Origin: an uncultured Prevotellaceae bacterium
GTDB taxonomy: Bacteria; Bacteroidota; Bacteroidia; Bacteroidales; Bacteroidaceae
Length of the DNA: 52,399 nucleotides
NCBI GenBank assembly: GCA_900318305.1
Contig: ONKB01000099.1
Location: 1-52,399, forward strand
Direction of reading: 5' to 3'
The number at the start of each line of letters is the position of its first letter. Within the stretch, counting starts at the first letter, position 1. The position numbers and the translations under genes were made by a program. The notes beneath the pieces were generated by a model. It did no database searches. It saw only the letters and a program-made list of their open reading frames with translations, and was not told the DNA's origin. Below, in pieces: positions 1 to 11,000 of the stretch.

Positions 1-2
1 AG

Positions 3-1016
3 AAGGAGCGTGGTATTACTATCAACACCGCTCACATTGAGCATGAAGCAGAATTACGTCACTATGCACACGTTGACTGCCCGGGTCACGCTGACTATGT
101 AAAGAACATGGTTACTGGTGCTGCTCAGATGGATGGTGCTATCCTTGTAGTTGCCGCTACTGACGGTCCTATGCCTCAGACACGTGAGCACATCCTTCTC
201 GCTCGTCAGGTGAACGTACCTCGTTTGGTTGTTTTCTTGAACAAGTGTGATATGGTTGATGACGAGGAAATGCTTGAACTCGTTGAAATGGAAGTTGGTG
301 AGTTGCTCGGCGCTTACGACTTTGAAGAGGATACTCCTATTATCCGCGGTTCTGCCCTTGGTGCTTTGAATGGTGTTAAAGAGTGGGAAGACAAAGTTAT
401 GGAGCTGATGAGCGCTTGCGACACCTGGATTCAGGAGCCTAAGCGTGATCGCGAAAAACCATTCTTGATGCCTGTTGAGGACGTATTCTCAATTACAGGT
501 CGTGGAACTGTTGCTACTGGTCGTATCGAGACTGGTATCGTTAAGGTAGGTGACGAAGTTCAGATCCTTGGTCTCGGTGAGGACAAGAAGTCTGTTGTTA
601 CTGGTGTGGAGATGTTCCGCAAGATCCTTGATGAAGGTGAAGCTGGTGATAACGTAGGTCTCCTCCTCCGTGGTATCGACAAGAAGGAAATCCGTCGTGG
701 TATGGTAATCACTCACCCGGGTGTTATTACTCCGCACAAGAAGTTCAAGGCTTCCATCTACGTATTGAAGAAGGAAGAAGGTGGTCGTCACACCGCATTT
801 GGTAACCACTATCGTCCTCAGTTCTATCTGCGTACAATGGACTGTACCGGTGAAATCACTTTGCCTGCTGGCGTAGAAATGGTAATGCCTGGCGATAACG
901 TAGAAATCAATGTTGAGTTGATCTACAATGTTGCCTTGAACGTAGGTCTCCGTTTCGCTATCCGCGAAGGTGGTCGTACCGTAGGTTCTGGTCAGATTAC
1001 TGAAATCTTAGACTAA
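3..1016 (+). CDS. tuf: Elongation factor Tu, 5' end outside the window
   Basis: EF-Tu is the GTPase that delivers aminoacyl-tRNA to the ribosome. The reading frame is open from base 3 and encodes 337 residues, so roughly the first 58 residues of a protein of about 395 are missing, including the P-loop. Visible are the switch-I stretch GITINT, the G3 motif DCPGH, the G4 motif NKCD (bases 239-250) and the G5-type SAL, followed by complete domains II and III ending in [10 protein letters not shown]. The first ATG in the window (base 108) is an internal methionine, not the start. A hairpin terminator follows the stop by 17 bases. The identification is secure. Confidence 0.98.
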   Translation, partial: KERGITINTAHIEHEAELRHYAHVDCPGHADYVKNMVTGAAQMDGAILVVAATDGPMPQTREHILLARQVNVPRLVVFLNKCDMVDDEEMLELVEMEVGELLGAYDFEEDTPIIRGSALGALNGVKEWEDKVMELMSACDTWIQEPKRDREKPFLMPVEDVFSITGRGTVATGRIETGIVKVGDEVQILGLGEDKKSVVTGVEMFRKILDEGEAGDNVGLLLRGIDKKEIRRGMVITHPGVITPHKKFKASIYVLKKEEGGRHTAFGNHYRPQFYLRTMDCTGEITLPAGVEMVMPGDNVEINVELIYNVALNVGLRFAIREGGRTVGSGQITEILD

Positions 1017-1033
1017 GATTATTCCAAAAATAC

Positions 1034-1065
1034 AGACTTCCTATTCCTAAATAGGGAGTCTTTTT
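1034..1065 (+). terminator. Intrinsic terminator after tuf
   Basis: A 12-bp stem (1034-1045 with 1050-1061, one T-G wobble) with loop CCTA is followed by a T-tract ending at 1065. The tRNA-Trp body starts at the next base, so the hairpin may also act in processing or partial read-through. Confidence 0.85.
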
Positions 1066-1138
1066 ACGGGATTAGCTCAGTCGGTAGAGCACTGGTCTCC
1101 AAAACCAGGTGTCGGGCGTTCGAGCCGCTCATCCCGTG
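1066..1138 (+). tRNA. tRNA-Trp (anticodon CCA)
   Basis: The cloverleaf is complete: the acceptor stem ACGGGAT pairs with ATCCCGT, the D-arm is GCTC/GAGC, and the anticodon stem CTGGT/ACCAG carries loop CTCCAAA, giving anticodon CCA. The T-arm GGGCG/CGCTC has one G-T wobble. The discriminator is G and the 3' CCA is not encoded. It lies between tuf and secE, the usual place in Bacteroidetes, and has no visible promoter of its own. Confidence 0.96.
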
Positions 1139-1153
1139 CAAATTCGAATTGTG

Positions 1154-1342
1154 ATGAAAAGAATAATTAGATATTGTAAAGATTCTTGGGAAGAATTAGT
1201 TCATAAAACTACTTGGCCTACTCGTCAAGAACTTACCCACAGTGCTTTGGTTGTTTTAGTTGCTTCCATTATCATTGCTCTTGTGGTGTTTGCGATGGAT
1301 AAGGTCTTCCAGTTTGTAATGACGTCGATTTATCCAAGCTAA
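1154..1342 (+). CDS. secE: Preprotein translocase subunit SecE
   Basis: SecE is the small essential subunit of the SecYEG channel in the inner membrane; it clamps SecY. The 62-residue product has the single-membrane-segment bacterial form: an amphipathic N-terminal helix with the family motif WPTRQEL, then one hydrophobic segment (about residues 28-48). I chose the ATG at 1154. The same frame is open further upstream, but any earlier start would lie inside tRNA-Trp. It is followed 12 bases later by nusG, the classical secE-nusG pairing. Confidence 0.93.
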   Translation: MKRIIRYCKDSWEELVHKTTWPTRQELTHSALVVLVASIIIALVVFAMDKVFQFVMTSIYPS

Positions 1343-1354
1343 TTTGCGAAGAGA

Positions 1355-1906
1355 ATGGCTGACAATGGTATGACAACCCCAAAGTGGTATGTTCTTAGGG
1401 CAATTAGTGGTAAGGAAGCCAAAGTCAAAGAATATATTGATGCTGAAATAGCCAATAAATCTCTGGCTCCTTATGTCTCACAGGTGCTGATACCAACGGA
1501 GAAAACCTTTCAGGTCCGTAACGGTAAACGTATCGTGAAAGAGCGTAATTGCCTGCCTGGCTATGTATTGGTACAAGCCGTAATGGTAGGTGATATGGCT
1601 TTTAAGCTGAGAAATACTCCCAATGTGGTAGGTATTCTTGGTGGAATGGATAATCCGACTCCATTGCAGGAGTCAGAAGTCAATCGTCTTGTCGGCAGAG
1701 TCGAAGAGATAGAAGGAGAGGGCATTGAAATGTTCGAACCATATATCGTAGGCGAAGCTGTCAAAGTGACTGAAGGTCCTTTCAGGGGTTTTTCCGGAGT
1801 TATAGATGCTGTAAGTAACGAAAAGAAAAAACTTACTGTTATGGTGAAGGTCTTCGGGCGTAATACGCCGTTGGTCCTGGGTTTTATGCAAGTAGAAAAG
1901 GAATAG
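1355..1906 (+). CDS. nusG: Transcription termination/antitermination factor NusG
   Basis: NusG binds RNA polymerase through its N-terminal NGN domain and contacts Rho or ribosomal protein S10 through its KOW domain. The 183-residue product starts with the typical WYVLRAISGKE strand and contains LPGYVLVQ in the NGN domain. It ends with a KOW segment (about residues 125-183) holding VKVTEGPFRGFSG and VFGRNTP. The length is normal. It sits between secE and rplK and is probably co-transcribed with both. An in-frame ATG 15 bases downstream is a possible alternative start. Confidence 0.96.
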   Translation: MADNGMTTPKWYVLRAISGKEAKVKEYIDAEIANKSLAPYVSQVLIPTEKTFQVRNGKRIVKERNCLPGYVLVQAVMVGDMAFKLRNTPNVVGILGGMDNPTPLQESEVNRLVGRVEEIEGEGIEMFEPYIVGEAVKVTEGPFRGFSGVIDAVSNEKKKLTVMVKVFGRNTPLVLGFMQVEKE

Positions 1907-1958
1907 GTAATGTTACGTGCTTTATTCCGATATCTAAAATTAATTAATTAATAACAAA

Positions 1959-2402
1959 ATGGCTAAAGAAGTTGCTGGAATAATCAAATTACAGATTAAA
2001 GGTGGAGCCGCAAATCCTTCACCTCCCGTTGGTCCTGCATTGGGTTCAAAGGGTCTGAATATTATGGATTTCTGCAAACAGTTCAATGCCCTGACACAGT
2101 CAAAAGCAGGTAAAGTGTTGCCGGTAGTCATCACATACTACTCAGACAAGAGTTTCTCTTTTGTCGTAAAGACTTCTCCTGTAGCTGTTCAGTTGAAAGA
2201 AGCAGCCAAAATTCAGAGTGGTTCTGCTGAGCCTAACAGAAACAAAGTGGCATCAGTCACCTGGGATCAGATTAAGGTTATAGCAGAGGATAAAATGCCT
2301 GATTTGAACTGCTTTACAATTGAGAGTGCGATGAGACTTGTAGCTGGAACAGCTAGAAGTATGGGTATTACTGTAAAGGGAGAGTTTCCCGCCAATAATT
2401 AA
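1959..2402 (+). CDS. rplK: 50S ribosomal protein L11
   Basis: L11 forms the GTPase-associated centre of the large subunit with 23S rRNA and the L10-L12 stalk. The 147-residue product has the N-terminal family motif [18 protein letters not shown] and a C-terminal RNA-binding domain ending in [12 protein letters not shown]. The length is normal. The start at 1959 follows an AT-rich leader without a Shine-Dalgarno sequence, as expected for Bacteroidetes. It is the first gene of the rplKAJL block, 11 bases before rplA. Confidence 0.97.
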   Translation: MAKEVAGIIKLQIKGGAANPSPPVGPALGSKGLNIMDFCKQFNALTQSKAGKVLPVVITYYSDKSFSFVVKTSPVAVQLKEAAKIQSGSAEPNRNKVASVTWDQIKVIAEDKMPDLNCFTIESAMRLVAGTARSMGITVKGEFPANN

Positions 2403-2413
2403 TCTTCAAAACT

Positions 2414-3118
2414 ATGAGTAAACTTACTAAAAATCAAAAGTTAACTTCAGAGAAGATTGAAGCAGGAAAGGCTTATACCTTAAACGAGGCTGCTGAGTTG
2501 TTGAAAGAGATTACAACGACAAAGTTTGATGCTTCAGTTGATATGGATGTACGTTTGGGTGTAGATCCACGTAAAGCCAATCAGATGGTTCGTGGCGTGG
2601 TCGCACTTCCTAATGGAACTGGCAAAGTCGTACGTGTCCTGGTTCTCTGTACCCCTGATAAGGAAGCAGAGGCTAAGGAGGCAGGTGCTGACTATGTTGG
2701 TCTTGACGAGTATATCGAAAAGATCAAAGGTGGCTGGACCGATATCGACGTGGTTATCACAATGCCGTCTGTTATGGGTAAAGTAGGTCCTTTAGGTCGT
2801 GTACTTGGTCCTCGTGGCTTGATGCCGAACCCAAAGAGCGGTACTGTGACTATGGATGTTGCTAAGGCTGTTAGTGACGTTAAAAGTGGTAAGATTGATT
2901 TCAAGGTAGATAAGACTGGTATCGTACACGCTTCCGTAGGAAGAATGTCGTTTACACCAGAGCAGATAGTAGGAAATGCCCGTGCATTCCTGTCTACAAT
3001 TATCAAATTGAAACCAGCTGCAGCTAAGGGAACTTATCTTAAGAGTGTTTTTATATCTTCTACTATGAGTAGAGGTATCAAGATTGATACCAAGTCATTG
3101 GATGATGCAACAAAATAA
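2414..3118 (+). CDS. rplA: 50S ribosomal protein L1
   Basis: L1 builds the mobile stalk near the ribosomal E site. In many bacteria it also represses its own operon by binding its mRNA; no convincing L1-site mimic was identified by eye here. The 234-residue product carries the signature [18 protein letters not shown] (about residues 123-140) and the C-terminal [14 protein letters not shown]. The length matches the family. It lies 11 bases after rplK and 9 before rplJ, consistent with one transcript. Confidence 0.97.
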   Translation: MSKLTKNQKLTSEKIEAGKAYTLNEAAELLKEITTTKFDASVDMDVRLGVDPRKANQMVRGVVALPNGTGKVVRVLVLCTPDKEAEAKEAGADYVGLDEYIEKIKGGWTDIDVVITMPSVMGKVGPLGRVLGPRGLMPNPKSGTVTMDVAKAVSDVKSGKIDFKVDKTGIVHASVGRMSFTPEQIVGNARAFLSTIIKLKPAAAKGTYLKSVFISSTMSRGIKIDTKSLDDATK

Positions 3119-3127
3119 TTTGAAGTC

Positions 3128-3643
3128 ATGAAAAAAGAAGATAAAAACATAATTATAGAGAAGCTCGGTACTCTTTTGAAAGAGTATCCTCACTTTTATT
3201 TAGTTGATTCAACTGGTCTTAATGCACAACAGACAAGTGACGTAAGAAGATTGTGCTTCAAGAGTGAAATCAAGATGGTAACCGTGAAAAATACATTGTT
3301 AAAGAAAGCCTTGGAAAAGACTGATGTAGATTTCACTCCATTGTTTGACTCATTGAAAGGGACAACTTCTGTATTGTTCACCCAGAAAGCAAATGTACCA
3401 GGTCGTCTAATCAAAGACAACAGCAAGTTTATTCTGAAAGGCTTCAAAGGAGCCTATGCAGAAGGTGGATTCTATGATGCATCTCAGCTGGTCGAATGTG
3501 CCGCACTGAAGAGCAAGGAAGAACTCGTTGCAGATGTTGTTGCTTTGCTTCAATCTCCGATCAAGAATGTTGTATCTGCCCTTCAATCAGGTGGGAACAA
3601 TATTCATGGTGTATTAAAAACTTTGGCAGAACGTCCAGAGTAA
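3128..3643 (+). CDS. rplJ: 50S ribosomal protein L10
   Basis: L10 anchors L7/L12 dimers at the ribosomal stalk base. The 171-residue product has the family's N-terminal rRNA-binding region (KNTLLKKALEKTD) and a C-terminal helix (about residues 135-170, ALQSPIKNVVSALQSG) that binds L7/L12 dimers. It lies 9 bases after rplA and 37 bases before rplL, the canonical order. Confidence 0.95.
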   Translation: MKKEDKNIIIEKLGTLLKEYPHFYLVDSTGLNAQQTSDVRRLCFKSEIKMVTVKNTLLKKALEKTDVDFTPLFDSLKGTTSVLFTQKANVPGRLIKDNSKFILKGFKGAYAEGGFYDASQLVECAALKSKEELVADVVALLQSPIKNVVSALQSGGNNIHGVLKTLAERPE

Positions 3644-3680
3644 ACAAATCTATTAAAATAACAATTTAAATTATAATAAA

Positions 3681-4064
3681 ATGGCAGACATTAAAGCTAT
3701 TGCTGAAGAATTAGTTAATTTGACAGTTAAAGAGGTAAATGAACTCGTCAACGTATTGAAAGAAGATTATGGTATCGAGCCTGCTGCTGCAGCTGTTGCT
3801 GTTGCTGCTGGTCCTGCTGCTGGTGGCGCTGATGCTGCAGCTGCTGAGGAGAAAACAGAATTTGATGTTATCCTCAAGGATGCAGGTGCTCAGAAACTTC
3901 AAGTTGTTAAAGCCGTTAAGGAAGCTTGCGGTCTTGGTTTGAAAGAAGCTAAAGACTTAGTAGACGCTGCTCCTAAGGCTGTTAAGGAGAAGGTATCTAA
4001 GGATGATGCTGAGGCCTTGAAGAAGGCTATCGAAGCTGCAGGTGCTACTGTAGAGATTAAGTAA
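3681..4064 (+). CDS. rplL: 50S ribosomal protein L7/L12
   Basis: L7/L12 forms the multi-copy flexible stalk that recruits translation GTPases. The 127-residue product has the N-terminal dimerisation helices, an Ala/Gly-rich hinge (about residues 36-58) and the C-terminal factor-binding domain with [20 protein letters not shown]. The length and architecture are normal. It is followed by an attenuator-like hairpin before rpoB. Confidence 0.97.
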   Translation: MADIKAIAEELVNLTVKEVNELVNVLKEDYGIEPAAAAVAVAAGPAAGGADAAAAEEKTEFDVILKDAGAQKLQVVKAVKEACGLGLKEAKDLVDAAPKAVKEKVSKDDAEALKKAIEAAGATVEIK

Positions 4065-4082
4065 AATTGCTTTAACTATAAT

Positions 4083-4121
4083 AAGTTAAGGATCCTCTGG
4101 TAGGGGGTTCTTAACTTTTTT
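4083..4121 (+). terminator. Hairpin between rplL and rpoB (attenuator or partial terminator)
   Basis: A 16-bp stem (4083-4098 with 4102-4117, three G-T wobbles) with loop GGT runs into a T-tract at 4116-4121. No promoter is visible between it and rpoB at 4153, so partial read-through is likely, as in the rplL-rpoB attenuator known from other bacteria. Confidence 0.85.
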
Positions 4122-4152
4122 GCGTCTATAAATTTTTATAAGTATATATACA

Positions 4153-7100
4153 ATGTCACAAGTAATTAACGGCAGAATCAATTTCACATCTGTGAAGAAT
4201 CCTCTTCCTTATCCAGATTTTTTGGATGTGCAGTTGAAATCCTTCCGTGAATTTCTGCAATTGGATACTCCTCCTGAGTTGAGAAAAGGCAACGGCCTTT
4301 ATAAGGTGTTCAGCGAGAATTTTCCAATCACAGATACGCGGAATAACTTTGTTCTTGAATTCCTGGATTATTATATTGATCCACCTCGCTATACCATCGA
4401 GGAATGTCTGGTTAAGGGATTAACCTATAGCGCTTACCTGAAAGCTAAGCTGAAACTATATTGTACAGATCCTGATCATGAGGATTTTTCTACTCAGGTA
4501 CAGGATGTGTATTTGGGCCAGATTCCCTATATGACGAATAGCGGTACGTTCATAATCAACGGAGCTGAGCGTGTTGTTGTATCTCAGCTGCACCGTTCAC
4601 CCGGTGTGTTCTTTGGTTCTTCCGTACACGCAAACGGTACTCAGCTTTACTCTGCGCGTGTGATCCCGTTTAAGGGTTCATGGATTGAATTTGCGACAGA
4701 TATCAACAACGTAATGTATGCTTACATTGACCGTAAGAAGAAATTACCTGTGACAACACTGCTTCGCGCTATCGGTTTTGAGAGTGATAAGGATATTCTG
4801 GAAATATTTAATCTCGCCGAGGAAATTAAGGTATCCAAGTCAGCTTTAGACAAGATTATCAAGGATGCAGCGAAAGACAAAACCCATCAGACCAAGAAAG
4901 GTGAGGTATATCGCCGCAAGCTGGCAGGTCGCGTCTTGAAGAGTTGGACAGAAGATTTCGTTGATGAGGATACGGGTGAGATTGTCTCTATAGAACGTAA
5001 TGAGGTTTACTTGGATAGGGAAACCGAATTGGACGAAGAGGCTGCCCAGAAAATATTGGAAAGTGGCGCCAAGAAGATATTGCTCCAGAACGAGGATGCA
5101 AACCTGAAGGAATATGAGGTAATCTTTAATACCCTCCAGAAGGATTCCTGCAACTCTGAGAAAGAGGCCATTCTGTATATCTATCGTCAGTTGCGTAATG
5201 CAGATCCGGCTGATGACGCCAGTGCAAGAGAGACAATCAACAGCTTGTTCTTCTCAGACCGCCGTTACGATTTAGGTGACGTGGGCCGCTATCGTATCAA
5301 TAAGAAACTGGGCCTGAAGACCGATCCCGATGTCAGGGTACTGACCAAGGAGGACATTATAGAGATTATCAGGTATTTGATTAAACTGGTTAACTCAAAG
5401 GCATCTGTTGACGATATTGACCACTTGAGCAACCGTCGTGTGCGTACTGTAGGAGAGCAGTTGAGCAATCAGTTCGCTGTAGGTCTTGCAAGAATGGCAA
5501 GGACGATACGTGAACGCATGAATGTACGCGATAACGAAGTCTTTACTCCGACTGATTTGATTAATGCCAAGACTGTGTCTTCTGTCATTAACTCCTTCTT
5601 CGGAGCCAATCCGTTAAGCCAGTTCATGGACCAGACCAATCCTCTGGCAGAGGTTACCCACAAACGCAGACTTTCTGCCTTGGGTCCTGGCGGTTTGACC
5701 CGTGAGCGTGCCGGTTTTGAGGTACGTGACGTGCACTATACCCACTATGGTCGTCTTTGTCCTATCGAGTCTCCTGAAGGCCCGAATATCGGTCTGATAT
5801 CTTCTTTGTGTGTATATGCTAAAATCAGTTCTTTAGGTTTCATCAATACACCGTATCGTGTAGTTAAAGATGCCAAAGTTGATATTAACAATGATAATGT
5901 CGTTTATCTGGCTGCTGAAGAAGAAACCAATAAGATTATAGCTCAGGGAAATGCTCCCCTGAATGATGACGGCACATTTATCCGTAAGACGGTTAAATGT
6001 CGTCAGGATGCTGATTATCCTGTTGTTGCTCCTGAGCAGGTGGAGTTAATGGATGTTGCTCCTCAACAGATTGCCTCCATTGCTGCCGCATTGATTCCCT
6101 TCTTGGAGCACGATGATGCTCACCGTGCATTGATGGGATCTAACATGATGCGTCAGGCCGTTCCTCTTGTCACCTGTGAAGTGCCTATAGTTGGTACAGG
6201 TATTGAAAAGCAGTTGTGCGAGGATTCCCGTACAATGATAGTTGCAGAGAAGGACGGTGTCGTAGAGTATGTTGATGCCTCCAAGATAGTCATTCGTTAT
6301 GACCGTACGGAAGAGGAAGAGTTTGTCAGCTTTGACGATGCCGTGAAAGAATACAAACTTCCTAAATTCCGCAGGACCAATCAGAGCATGACTATCGACC
6401 TGCGTCCTCTCTGTGAGAAGGGACAGCGGGTAAAGGCTGGCGATATCCTGACAGAGGGTTATGCAACCTCTAACGGAGAGTTGGCTTTAGGACGTAACCT
6501 CCTTGTGGCTTATATGCCTTGGAAGGGTTATAACTACGAGGATGCCATTGTCATTAACGAGAGAATGGTTAGGGAGGACATCCTTACTTCTGTTCATGTT
6601 GATGAGTTCTCCTTGGCTGTGCGCGAAACAAAGCGTGGCATGGAGGAACTGACAGCAGACATCCCGAATGTCAGTGAAGATGCAACCAAGAACTTGGACG
6701 AAAATGGTATCGTCCGCATAGGTACCCGTATCGTTCCCGGTGATATTCTTATTGGTAAGATTACACCTAAGGGTGAGAGTGACCCATCTCCGGAGGAGAA
6801 ACTGCTACGTGCTATTTTCGGTGACCGTGCCGGTGATGTGAAGGATGCCTCAATGAAGGCTACGCCTTCTCTCTCAGGAGTTGTGATTGACAAGTGCCTG
6901 TTCTCTTCCAAGAAAGCTGAGAAGACCCGTTCTTCTCGTGCAGCCGATAAGATTACGTTGCAGAAGATACAAGAAGAGTTCGATAGGAATGTCGGTAAAC
7001 TGAGAGATGTCCTGATTGACAAACTGGTGGTTCTGACCAAGGACAAGACTTCTGCGGGTATCAAGAATAATCTGGGTGAGATGGCTATTGCCAAGGGTGT

Positions 7101-8019
7101 CAAGTTCACCAAGGCTATGCTCAAGAATATAGACTTCTCTTCTATCCAGTTGAGCAAGTGGACAGGTTCTCCTCATAAGAATGAGTTGATTTCACAGTTG
7201 ATTATCAATTATCTGAAGAAATACAATGAGTATGATGCGGCATTGAAGCGCAAGAATTATGCTATCACAATAGGTGATGATCTTCCTTCTGGTGTTGTAC
7301 GCATGGCTAAGGTCTATATTGCCAAGAAACGTAAGATTGGTGTAGGTGATAAGATGGCCGGCCGTCACGGGAACAAGGGTATTGTCTCTAAGATTGTGCG
7401 TACAGAGGACATGCCGTTCCTGGAGGATGGTACTCCTGTGGATATTGTATTGAATCCGCTTGGTGTGCCTTCTCGTATGAACTTAGGCCAGATTTTTGAA
7501 GCCGTATTAGGCTATGCCGGATATAAGTTGGGAACCAAGTTCGCTACACCTATTTTTGACGGTGCTTCTTTGGATGACCTGGAACAGTGGACAGAGAAAG
7601 CTGGACTTCCCCATCTTGGTTTGACCCAATTGTATGACGGAGCAACAGGTGAGCCGTTTGACCAGAAAGCGACGGTAGGCGTTACCTATATGCTGAAACT
7701 CGGCCACATGGTTGAAGACAAGATGCATGCCCGTTCCATCGGTCCGTACTCCCTGATTACCCAGCAACCACTCGGTGGTAAAGCACAATTCGGTGGTCAG
7801 CGTTTCGGAGAGATGGAGGTATGGGCTCTTGAGGCCTTCGGTGCTTCTCATGTCCTTCAGGAAATGCTGACAATTAAGTCAGATGATGTCGTAGGCCGTG
7901 CTAAGGCTTATGAGGCTATTGTTAAGGGAGATCCTCTTCCAACACCAGGTATTCCTGAATCATTGAATGTCCTTCTTCATGAATTGAAGGGATTAGGTTT
8001 AAGTATTAGATTAGAATAA
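4153..8019 (+). CDS. rpoB: DNA-directed RNA polymerase subunit beta
   Basis: RpoB is the beta subunit of RNA polymerase. It forms much of the catalytic cleft and the rifamycin pocket. The 1,288-residue product is of normal bacterial length. The rifamycin region (about residues 482-560) reads [24 protein letters not shown] and [13 protein letters not shown], which matches the rifampicin-sensitive consensus at the Asp, His and Ser positions usually mutated in resistance. The C-terminal end has [20 protein letters not shown], the part that packs against beta-prime. It is 21 bases upstream of rpoC, surely in one transcript. Confidence 0.99.
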   Translation: MSQVINGRINFTSVKNPLPYPDFLDVQLKSFREFLQLDTPPELRKGNGLYKVFSENFPITDTRNNFVLEFLDYYIDPPRYTIEECLVKGLTYSAYLKAKLKLYCTDPDHEDFSTQVQDVYLGQIPYMTNSGTFIINGAERVVVSQLHRSPGVFFGSSVHANGTQLYSARVIPFKGSWIEFATDINNVMYAYIDRKKKLPVTTLLRAIGFESDKDILEIFNLAEEIKVSKSALDKIIKDAAKDKTHQTKKGEVYRRKLAGRVLKSWTEDFVDEDTGEIVSIERNEVYLDRETELDEEAAQKILESGAKKILLQNEDANLKEYEVIFNTLQKDSCNSEKEAILYIYRQLRNADPADDASARETINSLFFSDRRYDLGDVGRYRINKKLGLKTDPDVRVLTKEDIIEIIRYLIKLVNSKASVDDIDHLSNRRVRTVGEQLSNQFAVGLARMARTIRERMNVRDNEVFTPTDLINAKTVSSVINSFFGANPLSQFMDQTNPLAEVTHKRRLSALGPGGLTRERAGFEVRDVHYTHYGRLCPIESPEGPNIGLISSLCVYAKISSLGFINTPYRVVKDAKVDINNDNVVYLAAEEETNKIIAQGNAPLNDDGTFIRKTVKCRQDADYPVVAPEQVELMDVAPQQIASIAAALIPFLEHDDAHRALMGSNMMRQAVPLVTCEVPIVGTGIEKQLCEDSRTMIVAEKDGVVEYVDASKIVIRYDRTEEEEFVSFDDAVKEYKLPKFRRTNQSMTIDLRPLCEKGQRVKAGDILTEGYATSNGELALGRNLLVAYMPWKGYNYEDAIVINERMVREDILTSVHVDEFSLAVRETKRGMEELTADIPNVSEDATKNLDENGIVRIGTRIVPGDILIGKITPKGESDPSPEEKLLRAIFGDRAGDVKDASMKATPSLSGVVIDKCLFSSKKAEKTRSSRAADKITLQKIQEEFDRNVGKLRDVLIDKLVVLTKDKTSAGIKNNLGEMAIAKGVKFTKAMLKNIDFSSIQLSKWTGSPHKNELISQLIINYLKKYNEYDAALKRKNYAITIGDDLPSGVVRMAKVYIAKKRKIGVGDKMAGRHGNKGIVSKIVRTEDMPFLEDGTPVDIVLNPLGVPSRMNLGQIFEAVLGYAGYKLGTKFATPIFDGASLDDLEQWTEKAGLPHLGLTQLYDGATGEPFDQKATVGVTYMLKLGHMVEDKMHARSIGPYSLITQQPLGGKAQFGGQRFGEMEVWALEAFGASHVLQEMLTIKSDDVVGRAKAYEAIVKGDPLPTPGIPESLNVLLHELKGLGLSIRLE

Positions 8020-8040
8020 CTCTTTACAATATAGATAAAA

Positions 8041-11000
8041 ATGGCATTTAAGAAAGAAACAAAGTTAAAGAGTTCGTTTACGAAGATTGCTATAGGATTA
8101 GCTTCTCCAGAGGATATCCTGATGGAATCTAAAGGCGAAGTTTTAAAACCTGAGACAATCAACTACCGTACATACAAGCCTGAGCGTGACGGCCTTTTCT
8201 GCGAGCGCATCTTTGGTCCTACTAAGGATTATGAATGTAATTGCGGGAAATACAAGCGCATACGTTATAAAGGTATTGTTTGCGATCGTTGCGGCGTAGA
8301 GGTTACTGAGAAGAAAGTTCGTCGTGAACGTAGTGGACATATTTCTCTAGTAGTTCCTATTGTCCACATCTGGTACTTCCGTACCCTTCCCAATAAAATA
8401 GGTTACTTGCTGGGTCTTCCTACTAAGAAGTTGGAGGCTGTCATCTATTATGAGCGCTATATCGTTCTTCAAGAGGGATGTCTTGCTGGTAAGGAACTTA
8501 ATGACGGCCGTGTAATACATAAGAATGACCTTTTGACAGAGGATGAGTATTACAATATCCTGGAACAGCTGCCAAAAGAGAACCAGTATCTGGAAGATAC
8601 AGATCCTGAGAAATTTGTCGCCAAGATGGGCGGTGAGGCAGTCTATGAGATGCTGAGAACCCTGGATTTGGACGCTCTCTCTTATGAGTTGCGTGACAGG
8701 GCGCATAATGATACTTCCCAGCAGCGTAAGACTGAAGCATTGAAACGCCTGCAGGTTGTTGAGGCTTTCCGCTCAAGCAAGAACGTGAATAGGCCTGAGT
8801 GGATGGTTCTCAAGACAATTCCTGTAACACCACCTGACTTGCGTCCGCTGGTACCATTGGATGGCGGCCGCTTTGCGACTTCCGATTTGAATGATTTATA
8901 CCGCAGGGTATTGATTCGCAATAATCGTCTGAAGAGACTGATTGACATCAAAGCTCCTGAAGTGATTTTGCGTAATGAGAAACGTATGCTTCAGGAAGCT
9001 GTTGACAGCTTGTTTGACAACTCTCGCAAGAGTAGCTCTGTGCGTTCTGAGTCAAACAGACCTTTGAAGTCTCTCTCCGATGCACTGAAAGGAAAGCAGG
9101 GTCGTTTCCGCCAGAACCTTTTAGGTAAACGTGTGGATTACTCTGCCCGTTCAGTAATCGTTGTCGGACCTGAGCTGAAGATGGGTGAGTGCGGATTGCC
9201 AAAATTAATGGCAGCAGAGTTGTATAAGCCGTTTGTGATTCGCAGGCTGATTGAGCGTGGAATAGTGAAGACCGTCAAGAGCGCCAAGAGGATAATTGAT
9301 CGTCGCGATCCTATTATATGGGATATACTCGAGTATGTAATGCGTGGACATCCCGTACTTCTGAACCGTGCTCCGACACTTCACCGTCTGGGTATTCAGG
9401 CATTCCAGCCGAAGATGATAGAAGGCAAGGCTATCCAGTTGCATCCTCTGGCATGTACTCCGTTTAACGCCGACTTCGATGGTGACCAGATGGCCGTCCA
9501 TCTGCCACTGAGTAATGAGGCGATAGTAGAGGCACAGATACTGATGCTTCAGAGCCATAATATCCTTAACCCGGCCAATGGCGCACCAGTGTCAGTTCCG
9601 TCTCAGGATATGGTACTCGGTCTGTACTACATCACTAAGTTCCGTCCCGGAGCAAAGGGAGAAGGCCTGACATTCTATGGTCCTGAGGAAGCCATCATTG
9701 CCTATAATGAAAAGAAAGTTGACATCCATGCCATAGTTAAGGTGATGGTTAAAGACCTGGATGAAAACGGCAATCCTATAGAGCATCTCGTGGAGACATC
9801 TGTCGGCCGTGTTATCGTCAATGAGATTACACCCGATGAGATGGGCTATGTAAATACCGTTATTTCCAAGAAGTCTTTGCGTGACATTATTACCAAGTGT
9901 ATAAAGCTTGTCGGTATGGCTCGTGCATGCGATTTCCTTGACGGCATTAAGAACTTAGGCTATAAGATGTCCTATGAGGGAGGTCTTTCTTTCAATCTGG
10001 ACGATATCATTATACCAAAGGAAAAGGCTGAGATAGTCCAGAAAGGTCATGACGAGGTTGACCAGATTATGTCCAACTATAACATGGGATTCATTACCGA
10101 TAATGAGCGTTATAATCAGGTGATTGATACCTGGACTCATGTCAATGCCGAATTGAAGCGTCAGGTTATGAAACAAATGACGGAATCCGATCAGGGATTT
10201 AACTCTGTATTCATGATGCTTGATTCTGGTGCCCGTGGTTCTGGTGATCAGATTGCTCAGTTGGCAGGAATGCGTGGTTTGATGGCTAAGCCCCAGAAGG
10301 CTGGTGGTGAAGGTCAGACCATTATAGAGAATCCTATCCTCTCCAACTTCAAGGAGGGTATGTCTGTGCTCGAGTACTTTATCTCTACCCACGGCGCACG
10401 TAAAGGTCTTGCTGATACCGCTTTGAAGACGGCCGATGCAGGTTATCTGACTCGTCGTTTGGTGGATGTAGCACACGATGTGATTATCAATGAGGAAGAT
10501 TGTGGAACATTGCGTGGCTTGGAGTGCCGTGCGCTGAAAGACGGTGATGAGATTATCTCCTCTTTGGGTGAGCGCATTCTGGGTCGTGTGTCTGTACACG
10601 ATGTCATTGATCCTCTGACCGGTAATCTGTTGGTTGCCGCAGGTGAGGAGATTACTGAGCCAATAGCTGCGGCTATTGAAGCATCGCCGATAGAGAGTGT
10701 TGAGATTCGCTCGGTATTGACATGTGAGAGCAAGCATGGCGTTTGTATGAAATGTTATGGCCGCAATCTCGCTACCCACAAGATGGTACAGAAAGGCGAG
10801 GCTGTCGGTGTTATTGCTGCACAGTCCATCGGTGAGCCTGGTACACAGCTGACTCTGCGTACATTCCATGCTGGTGGTGTCGCCGGTAATGCTGCCGCCA
10901 ATGCAACAATTGTTGCTCACCATAAGACAAAGCTCAAGTTTGATGAGTTGCGTGCCATTGATGCAGTTGAGGAGGACGGAAGTCCTGTACGTGTCGTAAC

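Noticed and set aside
1109-1153. Upstream extension of secE
   Set aside because: It lies inside the tRNA-Trp gene.
5600-5790. Possible rifampicin-resistance changes in rpoB
   Set aside because: All commonly mutated positions carry the sensitive-type residues.
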